Shown here one piece after another: positions 1 to 10,717 of a DNA stretch of 64,000 nt; the stretch's first letter is position 1, and the number at the start of each line of letters is the position of its first letter. Source of the DNA: Acytostelium subglobosum LB1 (taxonomy: Eukaryota; Evosea; Eumycetozoa; Acytosteliales; Acytosteliaceae); contig NW_012236517.1 in assembly GCF_000787575.1 (NCBI RefSeq), positions 645,158 through 709,157 of the forward strand. Reading direction: 5' to 3'. The notes under the pieces were generated by a model, which saw nothing but the letters and a program-made list of their open reading frames with translations, made no database searches and had not been told where the DNA came from. A program made the translations under genes and the position numbers.

Positions 1-723
1 GCCGCAGAGATGGTGCCCAATCAAGCATATCATATCATAACATATCATAGCAATCAATCAATCAACCTCATAGCAATCTTGTTGTTTTGTTTGTTGTTAA
101 GTTAAAATGATTGAATGATGTAAACTCATTCACAGTCAGTCACATCCACAGTCACATCAACCTCAGAATCAGTCATCCAATCCCTTGCATCCATTCATTC
201 ATTCATTCATTCATTCAAGTCAACTCAATCAATCAAATCATTCATACTTCCTTAAACTTGGACATACTCAAACATCCATCCAGTCAACTGTAATCACAAC
301 AATAGAAGTAGTCCCTTTGGCAAGACAGCCATCCATTAATCAATCAAGCAGGACAAGGCAACAGAAAGCCTTTCTAAAGAGTAATTTTCAAATGATCAGA
401 ATGACTCCNAAGTCACTCTTTTCAACCATCCAACCATCCAACCATCCGATCCAATCAATCCATCCATCCATTCAACCATCAACATTCACTCACTCACGCT
501 CTTTGCTCGACAAGTTCATTCGACAAGTTCGTCCGATTGCCTTTTGTGTCCACACTTTTATTGTTGGTGTGACTCTCCCCCATCACAAGGTTCCAGCGGG
601 CCGACCTGACTTGCCCCTTAATGCATCAGCTGACTGACCAAACCAACCAACCAAACCAACAAACAAACAAACAAACAAACATATAAACAAACAAACAGGA
701 TTATCGCGCCTGACTACAGACAG
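1..723. other. Intergenic / upstream region, repeat-rich
   Basis: This stretch precedes the RRM protein gene. It consists of (TCAA)n, (CATT)n and (CCAT)n short tandem repeats, for example around 45-65, 180-225 and 425-475. The open frames here read as Ile/His/Ser/Gln-rich strings produced by the repeats and show no domain, so I do not call a gene. Position 409 is an N. An (AAAC)n tract at about 641-697 lies just before the start of the next gene and is probably 5' untranslated or promoter sequence. Confidence 0.6.
641..697. repeat. (AACC)/(AAAC)n microsatellite
   Basis: A run of AACC and AAAC units, interrupted once by ATAT, ends about 25 bases before the ATG at 724. It is probably transcribed in the 5' leader of the RRM gene. 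No other function is visible. Confidence 0.8.
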
Positions 724-3700
724 ATGGCTCCCACTTCAAACATGGCCTTCAAGATGTCTAGTGATAGAATGAGAAATATCAGCAGTAGCAAGAACATGGG
801 AGGAGGTGGAGGAGGTGTCAGTAACAGTAGTAACTCGGTTACAGACGTGGAGGGGTTTGCCGATGGGTCGACTTCATCATCCTCCTCGTCATCTCCCTCA
901 CCATCAGCACCATCTACACCGCATCCAGAGTACAACGAGTCATCACACATGCCTGATGACACTGGCAGTGTATTACTGGAAGATATGGACGATGTCAACT
1001 CTTCCAACTTCTCTCCAAACATGCAATCCGATGGTGACAATCCCCAGTATATGATATCATCCAAACAAGAGAAACGCCACACTGCTGATCGAAGTATGTA
1101 TCGCTCAATCAATAATTCAATCAAACAATCAATTATATTTACATATCCATCCATTCATTAAACATCCACAGAGTATATATTCATTGGAAACATACCTCAT
1201 AATGTCACAACAGTAAGTCTAGATAGAATTGGCGTCATCAAACCATCATCCTGGAATGATCCCATTCTTACCACCCGCCCTCCCCAATTATCATCAATCA
1301 CAGGAACAATTCTATCCAATAATTGCCAAGTACAATCCTTTCAGCTTCAGGATCAAGGTCAATGAACTTGGACAATCACTTGGATATGCCTTTGCCGGCT
1401 TCAGGGTATGTCCATAACACATCATTCCCCAACCCACCCTATCCATCATACTCATCAAACCCTACTGGCATCTAGACTGAAGAGGAAGCATTATACGCCA
1501 AGACATCACTTCATCTTTCAAGTAAGTAATAATATATCAATCAATCAATCAATCAATCATCTCAATCCTAACCCAACTAATCAATCAATCAATGAAACAG
1601 AGTGCCTACACAATGAGCTCAAGGTATATTGGGCAATACCAATATCAACTTTGTATGTGACCAATGTTGATACTAAGTTGGACCAACAAGAGTTCTTGGA
1701 GACATTCAGTACCTTTGGCGCACTGGACTACAAAGAGTGTGTATTTATAAACAACTATGCATTCATAAAGTTCCAATTCAGGGCTGATGCCGAGAGTGCC
1801 CTGAGCAACTTGAACGGCACCTACATTGGTGACCGGCCAGTCAAGATCAAATGGAGCGACTCCTGTGACCAACGATCAAGCATACATATAACATTCAATC
1901 CACAAGATGTAAGTAATACCTCATTCATTCATTCATTCATTCATTCAATACATGATCTAACCAACTCCACTTAACCTACCCTAGGCCAAACCTGGACTTC
2001 ACAAACTGATATTCTCCAAGTGTAAGGAGTTTGGAAAGATCAATCACTATAATATACCAAAGACGCCAATGGGTGACTACCAGGGTTATGGCTTTGTCCA
2101 CTTCAAAGACTCTCAAAAGGGTGAGGTGGCCACTGAGCAGGCACTAAAGTACTTTAGTGAGAACCTGTTGAATGGTGTCAAGATCAACTGTTCATTCTCC
2201 AAGAAGAAAGTGGCAGCCTCCACAAGGAAGCAAACCAAGTCACTTAACAAACACTACAAGGGTGGAGTGTCTCCAGGTGGCGGTGGTGGCGGTGGCGGTG
2301 GATCGATGATCAGCAACAACAACAATATTGCCAATACAGCTGCCATGTATAAAGGTGGCCCAATTGGATCATCCAAGAAGTCATCGTCATCATGGGACAT
2401 TGAGACATTGTCAAACTTCATCATGCATCAAGGACATGGCAGCAATCAATATGTCGCACATTCTGGACAAGGACACTCAATGTCTGGCAACACCAGCACT
2501 GGTCAATCACAACCAATGTCACACCCACAACATCCACACCAACAACAACAATATAAATATAGCAACACTGGAAACAAACAATCCAAGAAGTTCCATCAAT
2601 CACATCAGCATCACAATTCACAACAACAACAACAACATCATCAACAAGCATTGGAACAACAACTACAATCATTGATGATCTCACAACAACACCATCATCA
2701 CACCTCCCAAGGTCAGTCCGATACTTGGAGAGGACAACAACAACACTCCAACCTTAATCAAGCCCAACAACAACAACTACAACCACAACATCACGTGAAC
2801 AAACAAAGTGGCCATATATTCAGCGCACTTCAAATGTCCTCAATCCCCAACACAAGCGCCACTCACACAAATAGCAACATCAACAACAGTAGCAGTAACA
2901 GCAGCAACAATACACCAGGGTACCGAACCGTCACTCCTCCTCCTCTTCCCCTCTCCTCGACATCGTCCACACCATCCAACTCGCTGGCATCCTCCTCCAA
3001 CTCCACTGTAAATCAATCCTCGTTCACATCGGATGTGTCTCCGCTTGGCGCTTTGTACAGCCCGCCCGCCAGCTCCCTCGCATCCACCCCCCGCTCACTA
3101 ACCGGCAGTGGCAGCAGCAGCAGCTACAGCATGTTGCCCATGCCGCTGTCTCCCCCGCTGGAGCCACATTGGACGACGACGTCATCCAGTTACTTCCTAA
3201 ATTCACAGTCACAATCGTCGCCGCCGCTGCCACTACCACTGCAGCATTCACATGCCGGCCTCCTCCCACCCGTTGAGTATCCATCATCCTCATCCTCATC
3301 CTCCACTGTACTTGGCCAGCTTCACAACAACAACCAGCAACAGCAACAGCATCGCCAGTTCCAATCTTCTGGCATCATTGGACAGTCATCGCCATCTTGG
3401 ACGTCGACATCTGGCCTCAACAAGTCATTGCCTTCTTCATTCATGTTGGATGATGATACATACCAGCTCACTCCTTCGCAACAACAGCAACACCATCATC
3501 ATCACCAGTTGCAACAACATGTACTTCACAATCACACATTCGACTTTCCACCTCCTCCACCTGTCTGGAGGAGTGGCGCCACTGACAACACTCAGTTCCA
3601 TCGATCATCTTCCTCCTCCTCCTCCTCCTCCAAGCCACTTGGACACTCACTGGATACAATGAGGTCGGCAAGCATTCCACTTGAAAGCAGCCGACAACAG

Positions 3701-3871
3701 ATACAGTCATCGTCATCAACATCAAACAATGCATCCAATTCAAACTTTATCAACAACCTATTGCTACAACAGTATTTCCAGAATGCTGCAGCATCCCAAC
3801 AACAACAACAACAGAATGATCAACAACAAGGTGGTGGCGGTGGAGGCCAACAACATCGACAGTTCAATTAA
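724..3871 (+). CDS. RNA-binding protein with three RRM domains and a Gln/Asn/Ser/His-rich tail
   Basis: I infer six exons: 724-1093, 1172-1212, 1304-1405, 1476-1521, 1601-1908 and 1985-3871. All introns are GTAAGT or GTATGT ... AG and the joined frame stays open for 917 residues. RRM1 (about 124-190) has an RNP2-like strand YIFIGNIPHN and an RNP1-like strand GYAFAGFR. RRM2 (about 195-280) has TLYVTNV and NYAFIKFQF. RRM3 (about 290-370) has KLIFSKC and GYGFVHFKD. From about residue 385 to the end the protein is low complexity, with a Gly run and Gln, His, Ser and Asn tracts. The triple-RRM layout resembles poly(A)-binding and ELAV/TIA-type mRNA regulators, but I cannot assign an orthologue. 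Prion-like tails of this kind often promote granule assembly (inference). The small introns carry TCAA repeats. Confidence 0.85.
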
Positions 3872-4956
3872 TCAACTCTGTTTGTTCTCAAACTCTCCTC
3901 TCTTTCCACCCTATATAACTATATACTCTACTCTCACTCCTTCTCCTCTAGGCATTGGACATCATTGTCGACAATGTCAGTGGATCAATCATTCAACAAT
4001 AATCCATCATTTATTCATCCAATAACAAACATTCAACATTTAATCATTCATTCATTCAATGTATAAATAAACATTCTATATATATATTATATTTATAAAT
4101 ATATACACAATGACGGACGAGCAAAGAGTAGGGAAACTAATTAGTTGTCCGACAAAGGTCATCGCGCGAATCGCCAATTACTTTCAGATCTGAGGGTAAC
4201 CGCGCGAGTACGATCTAGATCAACAGATGTGCGTGCGTCGCGAATATGTATCCATTCCTGGCGTTTGTTGTTGACAACCAACATTCATTGTATTGTTGTT
4301 ACGCAACACAACATGTGTGAATGAGATGTAATAATAATAAGATGTAGATTTCCATACACACACACCCATACACGCATTGATTAATGAGATTGTTTACAAC
4401 ACAACCAAGTTTCGAAAATCATTGACTGAATAATAAATCTCTGCAAGTCATCCATCCAAAGGCAGTTGGCACCCATGGGTGATCCTATTCTGTTAACACA
4501 TCAACACACACACAAACATTTACACACATACACTTAATAACACAACAATTCAATTTTTAGTGTTGGTGTGGGGTGACTGTCATTCATTTTCAGCGGTAAC
4601 AACATGGGTATGAGTATGGCTTGTGTTTGACTTTATCGAAAAATCAAAATAATCTTATTAATTATAAACAATTTAAATCAAATTAAATTAAAAAAATCCA
4701 ATCCACTTTAAGGGTCAGTGAATGAGAGTATGGGTAGATGAGCGAGTGTGAGTGTGTGGGGCGGTGGGTTGCTGTTGGACGGGTGGGTTGTTGTCGAAAG
4801 CCATCAACACTCTCATGCTACTCTGTCAGGGACTGAGCGAGAGATTCCAATCATTTATCATCATTCATACATACAATCAAATCCACTTATACGTATACTA
4901 CAACTCTCTTTCTCTGTGTTTCTATAAACCTTTAAACCCACAACAAACAATATAAA
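3872..4956. other. Intergenic region between RRM gene and cofilin
   Basis: The 3' flank of the RRM gene (AT-rich, AATAAA near 4066) is followed by a non-coding island of raised G+C at about 4105-4260 with several CGCG steps. A 12-bp palindrome CACCCATGGGTG lies at 4470-4481; its CACCC half resembles dictyostelid G-box elements. The last 300 bases are the cofilin promoter and leader, with poly(dA)/poly(dT) runs. No convincing coding frame was seen. Confidence 0.6.
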
Positions 4957-5925
4957 ATGGTATGTTGACAACGATCTTCCTACATTATATTACAACAAAC
5001 AACAAACAACAACCAGTGCAACAACAACAACAATTTGACCCATTGGTATTGCCAATACTTTGATGAGAAGTTGGAGAAAGGGAAGAAATAAGGAGATTAC
5101 AAGCCAAAAGTTAATGACAAAGGACAAGCAATCAAATCAAACGATAACCAACATAATTCTTTCAGATTGATCAAATGATCGAATGATTGAATGTTTGATG
5201 ATTGATTATTGTCTGTTATTGCACATTCTGAGTTCTCTATCTCCTCTTCTTCTCTCCAATGGACATTGTTGTTTGATTGATTGTTTGTTGAAAGTCATTT
5301 CATTTACAAAATATCTAACATAATAATATCTCAACCATTTCTATTTCCCTTAGTCCTCCGGTGTCAAGCTCGCTCAAGACTGTATCGAAATCTTCAACCA
5401 GATGAAGTTGGGTCGCAAATTCTCTGCCATCTTCTACAAGATCGGTAACAACAACCAAGAGATCGTTTTGGACAAGACCCTCCCAGCCGGTTCCAGCTTT
5501 GCTGAGTTCTTGTCAAACGTCCCAGCATCTGACTGCAGATACGTCATCGTCGATTACGCCTTCACTGAGGNAGGGAGCCAACAAGAACAAGATTACCTTC
5601 GTCTCTTGGTAAGTTTAATCATATGAAGTGGAGGGCGGGAAGGAGAAGGAAGAAGATATTTTGATCTTTTTTTTTTTGATCATTTTTGTTTTTCAAACTT
5701 CCCTCCCTTCCAATCAATCAATAATCAATCAATTACTAACCTTATTCTCCCTTTTAAACAATATATAGGTGCCCAGACAACGCACCAATCAAGAGCAAGA
5801 TGCTGTACACCTCCTCCAAGGATGCCATCAAGAAGGCTTTGGTCGGAATCCAGATTGAGATCCAAGGAACCGATATCTCTGAGATCCAAGAGACTGAGTT
5901 CTTCGGCAAGGCCACCAGAGTCTAA
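4957..5925 (+). CDS. Cofilin / ADF, actin-depolymerising protein
   Basis: The predicted protein binds G- and F-actin, severs filaments and drives actin turnover in the cytoplasm and cortex. Exons are 4957-4959 (the ATG alone, followed directly by GTATGT), 5354-5608 and 5769-5925. It begins [11 protein letters not shown] and contains the family patterns [22 protein letters not shown] and [10 protein letters not shown]. The third exon supplies [12 protein letters not shown], the actin-binding long helix region, then [10 protein letters not shown] and [10 protein letters not shown]. Apart from one surplus base the length is 137 residues, as in known dictyostelid cofilin. The surplus base sits beside the N at 5571 and shifts the frame; both flanking frames read as good cofilin, so an assembly error is far more likely than a pseudogene. 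Ser near the N-terminus is the usual inhibitory phosphorylation site in the family. Confidence 0.9.
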
Positions 5926-6196
5926 ACACTTCAACGTCCATCGTACTGAGTATTGTTAAAATAGATCCAAGCAAACCAAACACCACCTCCACCTAGGTAC
6001 TTAATAAACAAAGCATGCTTTGAATTATGTAACAGTAGCAACTAAAGAGTTAATATAACTCTGTATCTCTATCTATATCTCGTTTCCATGGTGATTAAGG
6101 GTCACTGTCCATTTGAGAGAATAGTGACGGATTGATTGATTGGTGTTTGATGGATAGATAGATGAAGGCAATTAACAGTGTGGTTAACTTATTTAT

Positions 6197-6821
6197 TTAC
6201 TTCTTCAACATATTCTTTACAAATGGTTCATAGTTGATGGCACCATCACCAGAGCCAACTGATTGTTTGAGCATCTCCTCGACCTGTTCCTCATTCAAAC
6301 GCTCACCAAGGTTGGTCAATATATGTCTGAGATCTGAGGCTCCAATCAATCCTTTGCCATCCTTGTCAAACACCTGGAATGCTTCGATCAACTCTTGCTC
6401 ATCGAAATCGTCGACAACCTTCTTTCCAAGATAGTTAAACAGACCTTCAACTGTCAGTGCTCCATTACCTGTTTGTGAGGGTTGTGTGACAACATTGTGG
6501 TCAGCCAATCAATCATGGTGATGTTATGCCAATTGCATTCGGTCGATCAATCAATCAATCAATCAAATCATACCTCCAAACTCTCTTATTATATCGTTGA
6601 TATCAGTTGCTGATGGGTTTTGTCCAAGCCATCGCAAGGCAGATGCTATCTCTGCTGGCTCCAATCTGCCATCCTTGTTTGAGTCGTGCAGAGTGAATGC
6701 TTCTCTAAACTCTGCCTGTGCTTCTTCGTTCAACTTGGACTGATGATAGGTGATTGATTGTTAGGATATTGGGGTATGATTGTGGCCAGGACATGGCATG
6801 TCATGTCATTGTAATTACCAT
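6197..6821 (-). CDS. EF-hand protein, myosin essential-light-chain / calmodulin-like
   Basis: The gene is on the minus strand with exons 6821-6819 (ATG only, then GTAATT), 6739-6574 and 6468-6197. Joined, they give 146 residues starting M-SKLNEEAQAEFREAF. The first EF-hand loop reads DSNKDGRLEPAE and looks able to bind calcium. A second Asp-rich loop is DKDGKGLIGASD; the last region, GSGDGAINYEPFV, matches the C-terminal part of Dictyostelium myosin essential light chains. Length (about 150) also fits that class. The likely role is binding an IQ motif of a myosin heavy chain, but a calmodulin-like protein remains possible. The 3'-most intron contains ATCA repeats. The ATG-only first exon parallels the neighbouring cofilin gene. 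Confidence 0.75.
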
Positions 6822-7503
6822 TTGACGCGTTTACTTGGTGTTTCTTTTATAATACAAATACACTATAATGAAATAAATAAGATGTAATAGACTACTAATG
6901 AATAGTATGATTGTTTGATTGAATATGTGTGTGGTGGTCTCTGATGGGTCTTTTTTTTGATTTGATCACTTTTTTGGGGTCCACAAGATCAACTTTTATG
7001 TGAAAAGTGTTGTAGTTGAATGAATGAAAAGAGACACTTCCCATCAAATTCAATGTGACCAACGTCTAAAGATGTATGTCTTTGTGTCAATCAATTAATA
7101 CCAAGACCAATCATTCGTCAATGTCAATCAGAGTGTGTGTCAAATCAATCAACATTGATGAAGTGATTGGATTGGTATTGGATTGGAGTGTTATCTATAT
7201 TGATGGCCATCATGTCGATCAATCAATCAATCAATCAATTAATTAAAGTCCAACACACACTACCTTGACAAAGGCTATAAACAATTTAACAACGCTTCCG
7301 TTTCATTTATTATGGTATTGGAGGTAGAAGAAGGAGTAGGGAGTAAGGGAGGGAGGGAGGGAGTAGGGGGAGTAGTGGATGATGTTGGTACAACATTGTA
7401 ATGTAAACAAGGCAGTGGGATGGCATGGTAACGGACATGGCACATGAGTAGTTGGTGTGGAAGTTGAAGTATGGAGTATCCAGTCATGTCTTGGAACACT
7501 GGA
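6822..7503. other. Intergenic region
   Basis: An AT-rich spacer lies between the 5' end of the EF-hand gene and the 3' end of the epimerase gene. It carries TCAA repeats at about 7215-7245 and a GGGAGGGA run near 7345-7370. No coding frame with domain content was seen; the open frame that enters 7275-7503 is only the alternative frame of the epimerase gene. Confidence 0.5.
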
Positions 7504-9369
7504 TCAATGAAGCTCGGAGAGGAAGAATCGGACAGTGCCTTGGTAGGTGGTTGTGGCCGGTCCACTGAGGAATACATAGTCGTCCTCAGCACGCCACTCC
7601 ACATCGATGTTGCCGCCATCCATTTGCACTGTGCACTTTCGTTCGTTCTTGCCACGCAGGACACCGGCCACGACGATGGCGCAGGCGCCTGAGCCGCAGG
7701 CCGGCNNNNNNNNNNNNNNNNNNNNNNNNNNNNNNNNNNNNNNNNNNNNNNNNNNNNNNNNNNNNNNNNNNNNNNNNNNNNNNNNNNNNNNNNNNNNNNN
7801 NNNNNCTGCCAAACACGCGCGCGCACTTGGTTGGGCGCCAGAACCTCGACAAACTCCACGTTGGTCTTGTCGGGGAAGATTGGGTGCGACTCGATCAGCT
7901 GGCCGTAGAAGTTCATCGGGAAGTCCTCCACATTCTCCAGGTGGACTACGCAGTGAGGGTTGCCCATGCTGACCAACGTCGAGTTGATCGAATGGCCTTT
8001 GAATGGTATCAGCTTGCAGTAGTCCTCGCGGTTGGACCTTGTTGAGAGCAGGCGACTGCCTGATGGTGATGGTGATGGTGATGATGTTGAGGTTGCGACG
8101 CCTTGGCCAGTGTGTTTGCCAAAGGTTGTGGATGTAGTCGATGTCATTGTTGGTCGCTGAGTAGTTTGATGGGATGGATGTGATTGATTGATCAGAGCTG
8201 GGAATGGTGACACTATATTTACACTGTTGTTGTTGTTGTTGTTGTTTGTTGTCTGTTGTTGTTTGATTATCTACATTGGGCTCGAGTCCTGGGATACTGA
8301 TTGGGTCCACTGTGGTAACCATCTGTGGCTTGCCCATACACACCTTAACCCAGAGTGTACGCGAGTTGTTCTGTGGATGGCTGGGCAGTGGACAGCACTG
8401 CAGTACTCCGGCCACGGTCTTGACCGTCAAACAGATGGGATTGAACTGATTGTACGGTGACTGTGTTTGGAGACGTGGCTGCTGGTCAGTCTTTGTAAAG
8501 AATGGCACAAGGTGCTGTTGTAGGTGGGCCTGGCCATTGGATGCGCCGCCCGTCAGAGGACTGGCTGGCGCGCCAGATGAGGGCGGGGAGTTGTAGTGAT
8601 GGTTCTCAACGATGTGGCTCGAGCTACCAGCGTTGTTATACGGGCGCACTTGGTAATCAATGATGAATTTGGTGAGACATCGTATGCCGTTGCCACATAT
8701 CTCTGCCATGCTGCCATCCGCGTTGAATATCAGCATCTGGTACTGCGCCGCCGTGACGTTGGAGGGTGGCGGTGTCACGACCAACATGTGATTGGCGCCC
8801 ACGCCTGTTGTGCGATCACATAGGTAGCGAGCGATAAGTTGGAGCTCGGCCAGCGAAGGCACCACATTCTGGCCGGTGATCTCGTTGCGCAGACTGTCAA
8901 TGTGGAAGATGACAAAGTCGTTGCCACAGCCGTGCATCTTGCAAAAGTGCAGCACCAATGGCGGGTCATCCTGCGCGGCAGGGGTGGCATCGCGGCCGCC
9001 AGCCAACGATGTGTTGGCCAAGTTGTGCCTGCTATTCAGGTCGATGTAGTTGGCAGCCGTGCCTGATGTTGTGTTGTTACTGCTGCCGCGGCTATAGTGC
9101 TTTGCAAAGTCTGGCGTCTCAATCAGTGTGTAGTTATAGTCGATCATTGGCACGGCAGCATTGTCATCATCGAACGGCACCATCATTGTGACTTGATGAT
9201 CGTTGGTAGAATTGGTGTATAGTGTTTGGACGTTATGATGGCCACTGCCGTTGTCATCATACTCCTCGTCCAAGTACTCGTCGTCATCATCATACTCCTC
9301 GTCGTCGTCATCAAACTGGAGATCATGATGATCAGCCACCGCTGTATTTATATTGTGATCCAAGTCCAT
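7504..9369 (-). CDS. Diaminopimelate-epimerase (DapF)-like enzyme with acidic N-terminal extension
   Basis: DapF interconverts LL- and meso-diaminopimelate with two catalytic cysteines. Here the first half has MHGCGNDFV, CDRTTGVGAN and NADGSMAEICGNGIRC, the last holding the first catalytic Cys. The second half has VSMGNPHCVVHLENV, IESHPIFPDKTNVEFV and ACGSGACAIVV with the second Cys, and ends at FLSELH. About 140 residues before the domain are Asp/Glu-rich and low complexity. The second half lies in another frame; an intron 8222-8060 (donor GTAAAT, acceptor ATCAG) joins the two halves in frame. The 100-N gap at 7706-7805 falls exactly between VRARVW and ACGSG, where the family has only about six residues (RGxGET), so the true gap is probably short. 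Dictyostelids are not known to me to make lysine by this route, so the substrate is uncertain. Confidence 0.8.
   Translation of the reverse strand: MDLDHNINTAVADHHDLQFDDDDEEYDDDDEYLDEEYDDNGSGHHNVQTLYTNSTNDHQVTMMVPFDDDNAAVPMIDYNYTLIETPDFAKHYSRGSSNNTTSGTAANYIDLNSRHNLANTSLAGGRDATPAAQDDPPLVLHFCKMHGCGNDFVIFHIDSLRNEITGQNVVPSLAELQLIARYLCDRTTGVGANHMLVVTPPPSNVTAAQYQMLIFNADGSMAEICGNGIRCLTKFIIDYQVRPYNNAGSSSHIVENHHYNSPPSSGAPASPLTGGASNGQAHLQQHLVPFFTKTDQQPRLQTQSPYNQFNPICLTVKTVAGVLQCCPLPSHPQNNSRTLWVKVCMGKPQMVTTVDPISIPGLEPNVDNQTTTDNKQQQQQQQCKYSVTIPSSDQSITSIPSNYSATNNDIDYIHNLWQTHWPRRRNLNIITITITIRQSPALNKVQPRGLLQADTIQRPFDQLDVGQHGQPSLRSPPGECGGLPDELLRPADRVAPNLPRQDQRGVCRGSGAQPSARACLAXXXXXXXXXXXXXXXXXXXXXXXXXXXXXXXXXXPACGSGACAIVVAGVLRGKNERKCTVQMDGGNIDVEWRAEDDYVFLSGPATTTYQGTVRFFLSELH
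7706..7805. other. Assembly gap (100 N) inside the DapF-like gene
   Basis: Exactly 100 Ns, so a placeholder length. The reading frame on both sides requires a true length of 2 modulo 3. Confidence 0.98.
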
Positions 9370-10717
9370 CTTCCTCGGCTAAGTGACCTTGTTCAGTACA
9401 GTAGTATTCGCCTCTTCTGGATGTGTTACCAAATATAGTGATGATGGCCAAATATGGTTATGGTTACCAAGTTTGGGTTTGTGTGTTGGATTAATTTAGT
9501 GTTGAATGATTGAGTGAGTGTGAATGATGATGAGGTAGGAATGAGGAAGTCCAATCAGTATGTAATAGAGCGAAAGAGAGGAATATAGAGATAATGTAAT
9601 TATATATAAGAGATAAAGAGTATGAATGTTTTAGATTGATAGTTTAATAGTTTAGATAAATAGTTAGGTACTGTACCAAATATCAACCATCATCGAAACG
9701 GGTGATGAGAGTGTGGCCGTGGACTTGATCGGACCCATATCATCTCCTCTTCCTCCTCCTTCAACTACCACTACCATCATCAAAAAAAGAGAAGAGAGTC
9801 TCATACGTCAATAGAGTGGACCCAAATGTGGTGCCGTTTGCCCATTGCCTATTGATGGCCCACCAACACAGCCAGAGAGGTATCAATATCGCAACGAATC
9901 CATGTTTGAAAAAAAGATAACTTTACATGTGATATTTTGACACCAAAAAATGTTTAAACTCTTTAAAAAATGAGGCCATTATGAGGAGATATTGAAATGT
10001 AGAGAGGAGGAAGGAAAGGAAACATCATAATTATTCATTCATTGGTCACCTGTCTGCCCAGGGATCCGATTGTTGTGATAAACAAAGAATTAGGAAAGGA
10101 TAAACTGTTGCTTTCTTGCTCGTGATTGTGATCCGTTCCAACTCCTAAAAAAAAACAAAACAAAAACAAAACCAAACATAAAAAAAAACAATGTATGTGT
10201 CTAAAAGTCCAACACAACACTTCACCGATACCCACCACACCACTGACTTGGTCCTACCTCTGAGCCTTTGCTCCTCCCATCACTTTCATTCTTTTCCCCA
10301 TGACACACAGGTCAACCCCATTGGGTATCAATTATCTCACACATCACCCCCATCATACACCGCTATTACCCCCTACCTCTACCACAGACGACCATCCAAA
10401 CAATCATAATTCACCTTGATACACTCACACTCATAAACAACAACAAAACACTCACCCCCTACTATTCACATGGTTTAGTTTGAGTGCACGTTCGTGCTCA
10501 CCTCCCTCATCCATCCCTTCCATTCCCAGGCACACTCACTCACACCTTTCACATCATTCACATCATTCACCAACAAGTGGATTGCAAGTCTCTTCTCACC
10601 CTACCCTACCCTTCATTCATTTCATCCAATCTATCTATCTCTTTCAATCAATCAATCATATATATTAGTTTATAATTATATATATCTCAAAAGTAGTTAA
10701 CAAAGACTTAGTGTCAC
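9370..10717. other. Intergenic region with divergent promoters
   Basis: This 1.35-kb spacer separates the epimerase gene (minus) from the twin-zinc-module gene (plus), so it should hold both promoters. It contains poly(A) and poly(T) tracts, a C/T-rich stretch at about 10240-10620 and an AT-rich segment before 10718. The short open frames are Ser/His/Pro-rich products of the skewed composition, not genes. Confidence 0.6.

Noticed and set aside
185-637. Open frame of 150 codons before the RRM gene
   Set aside because: Its residues come from CATT/CCAT/TCAA repeats and there is no domain or codon bias; it contains an N.
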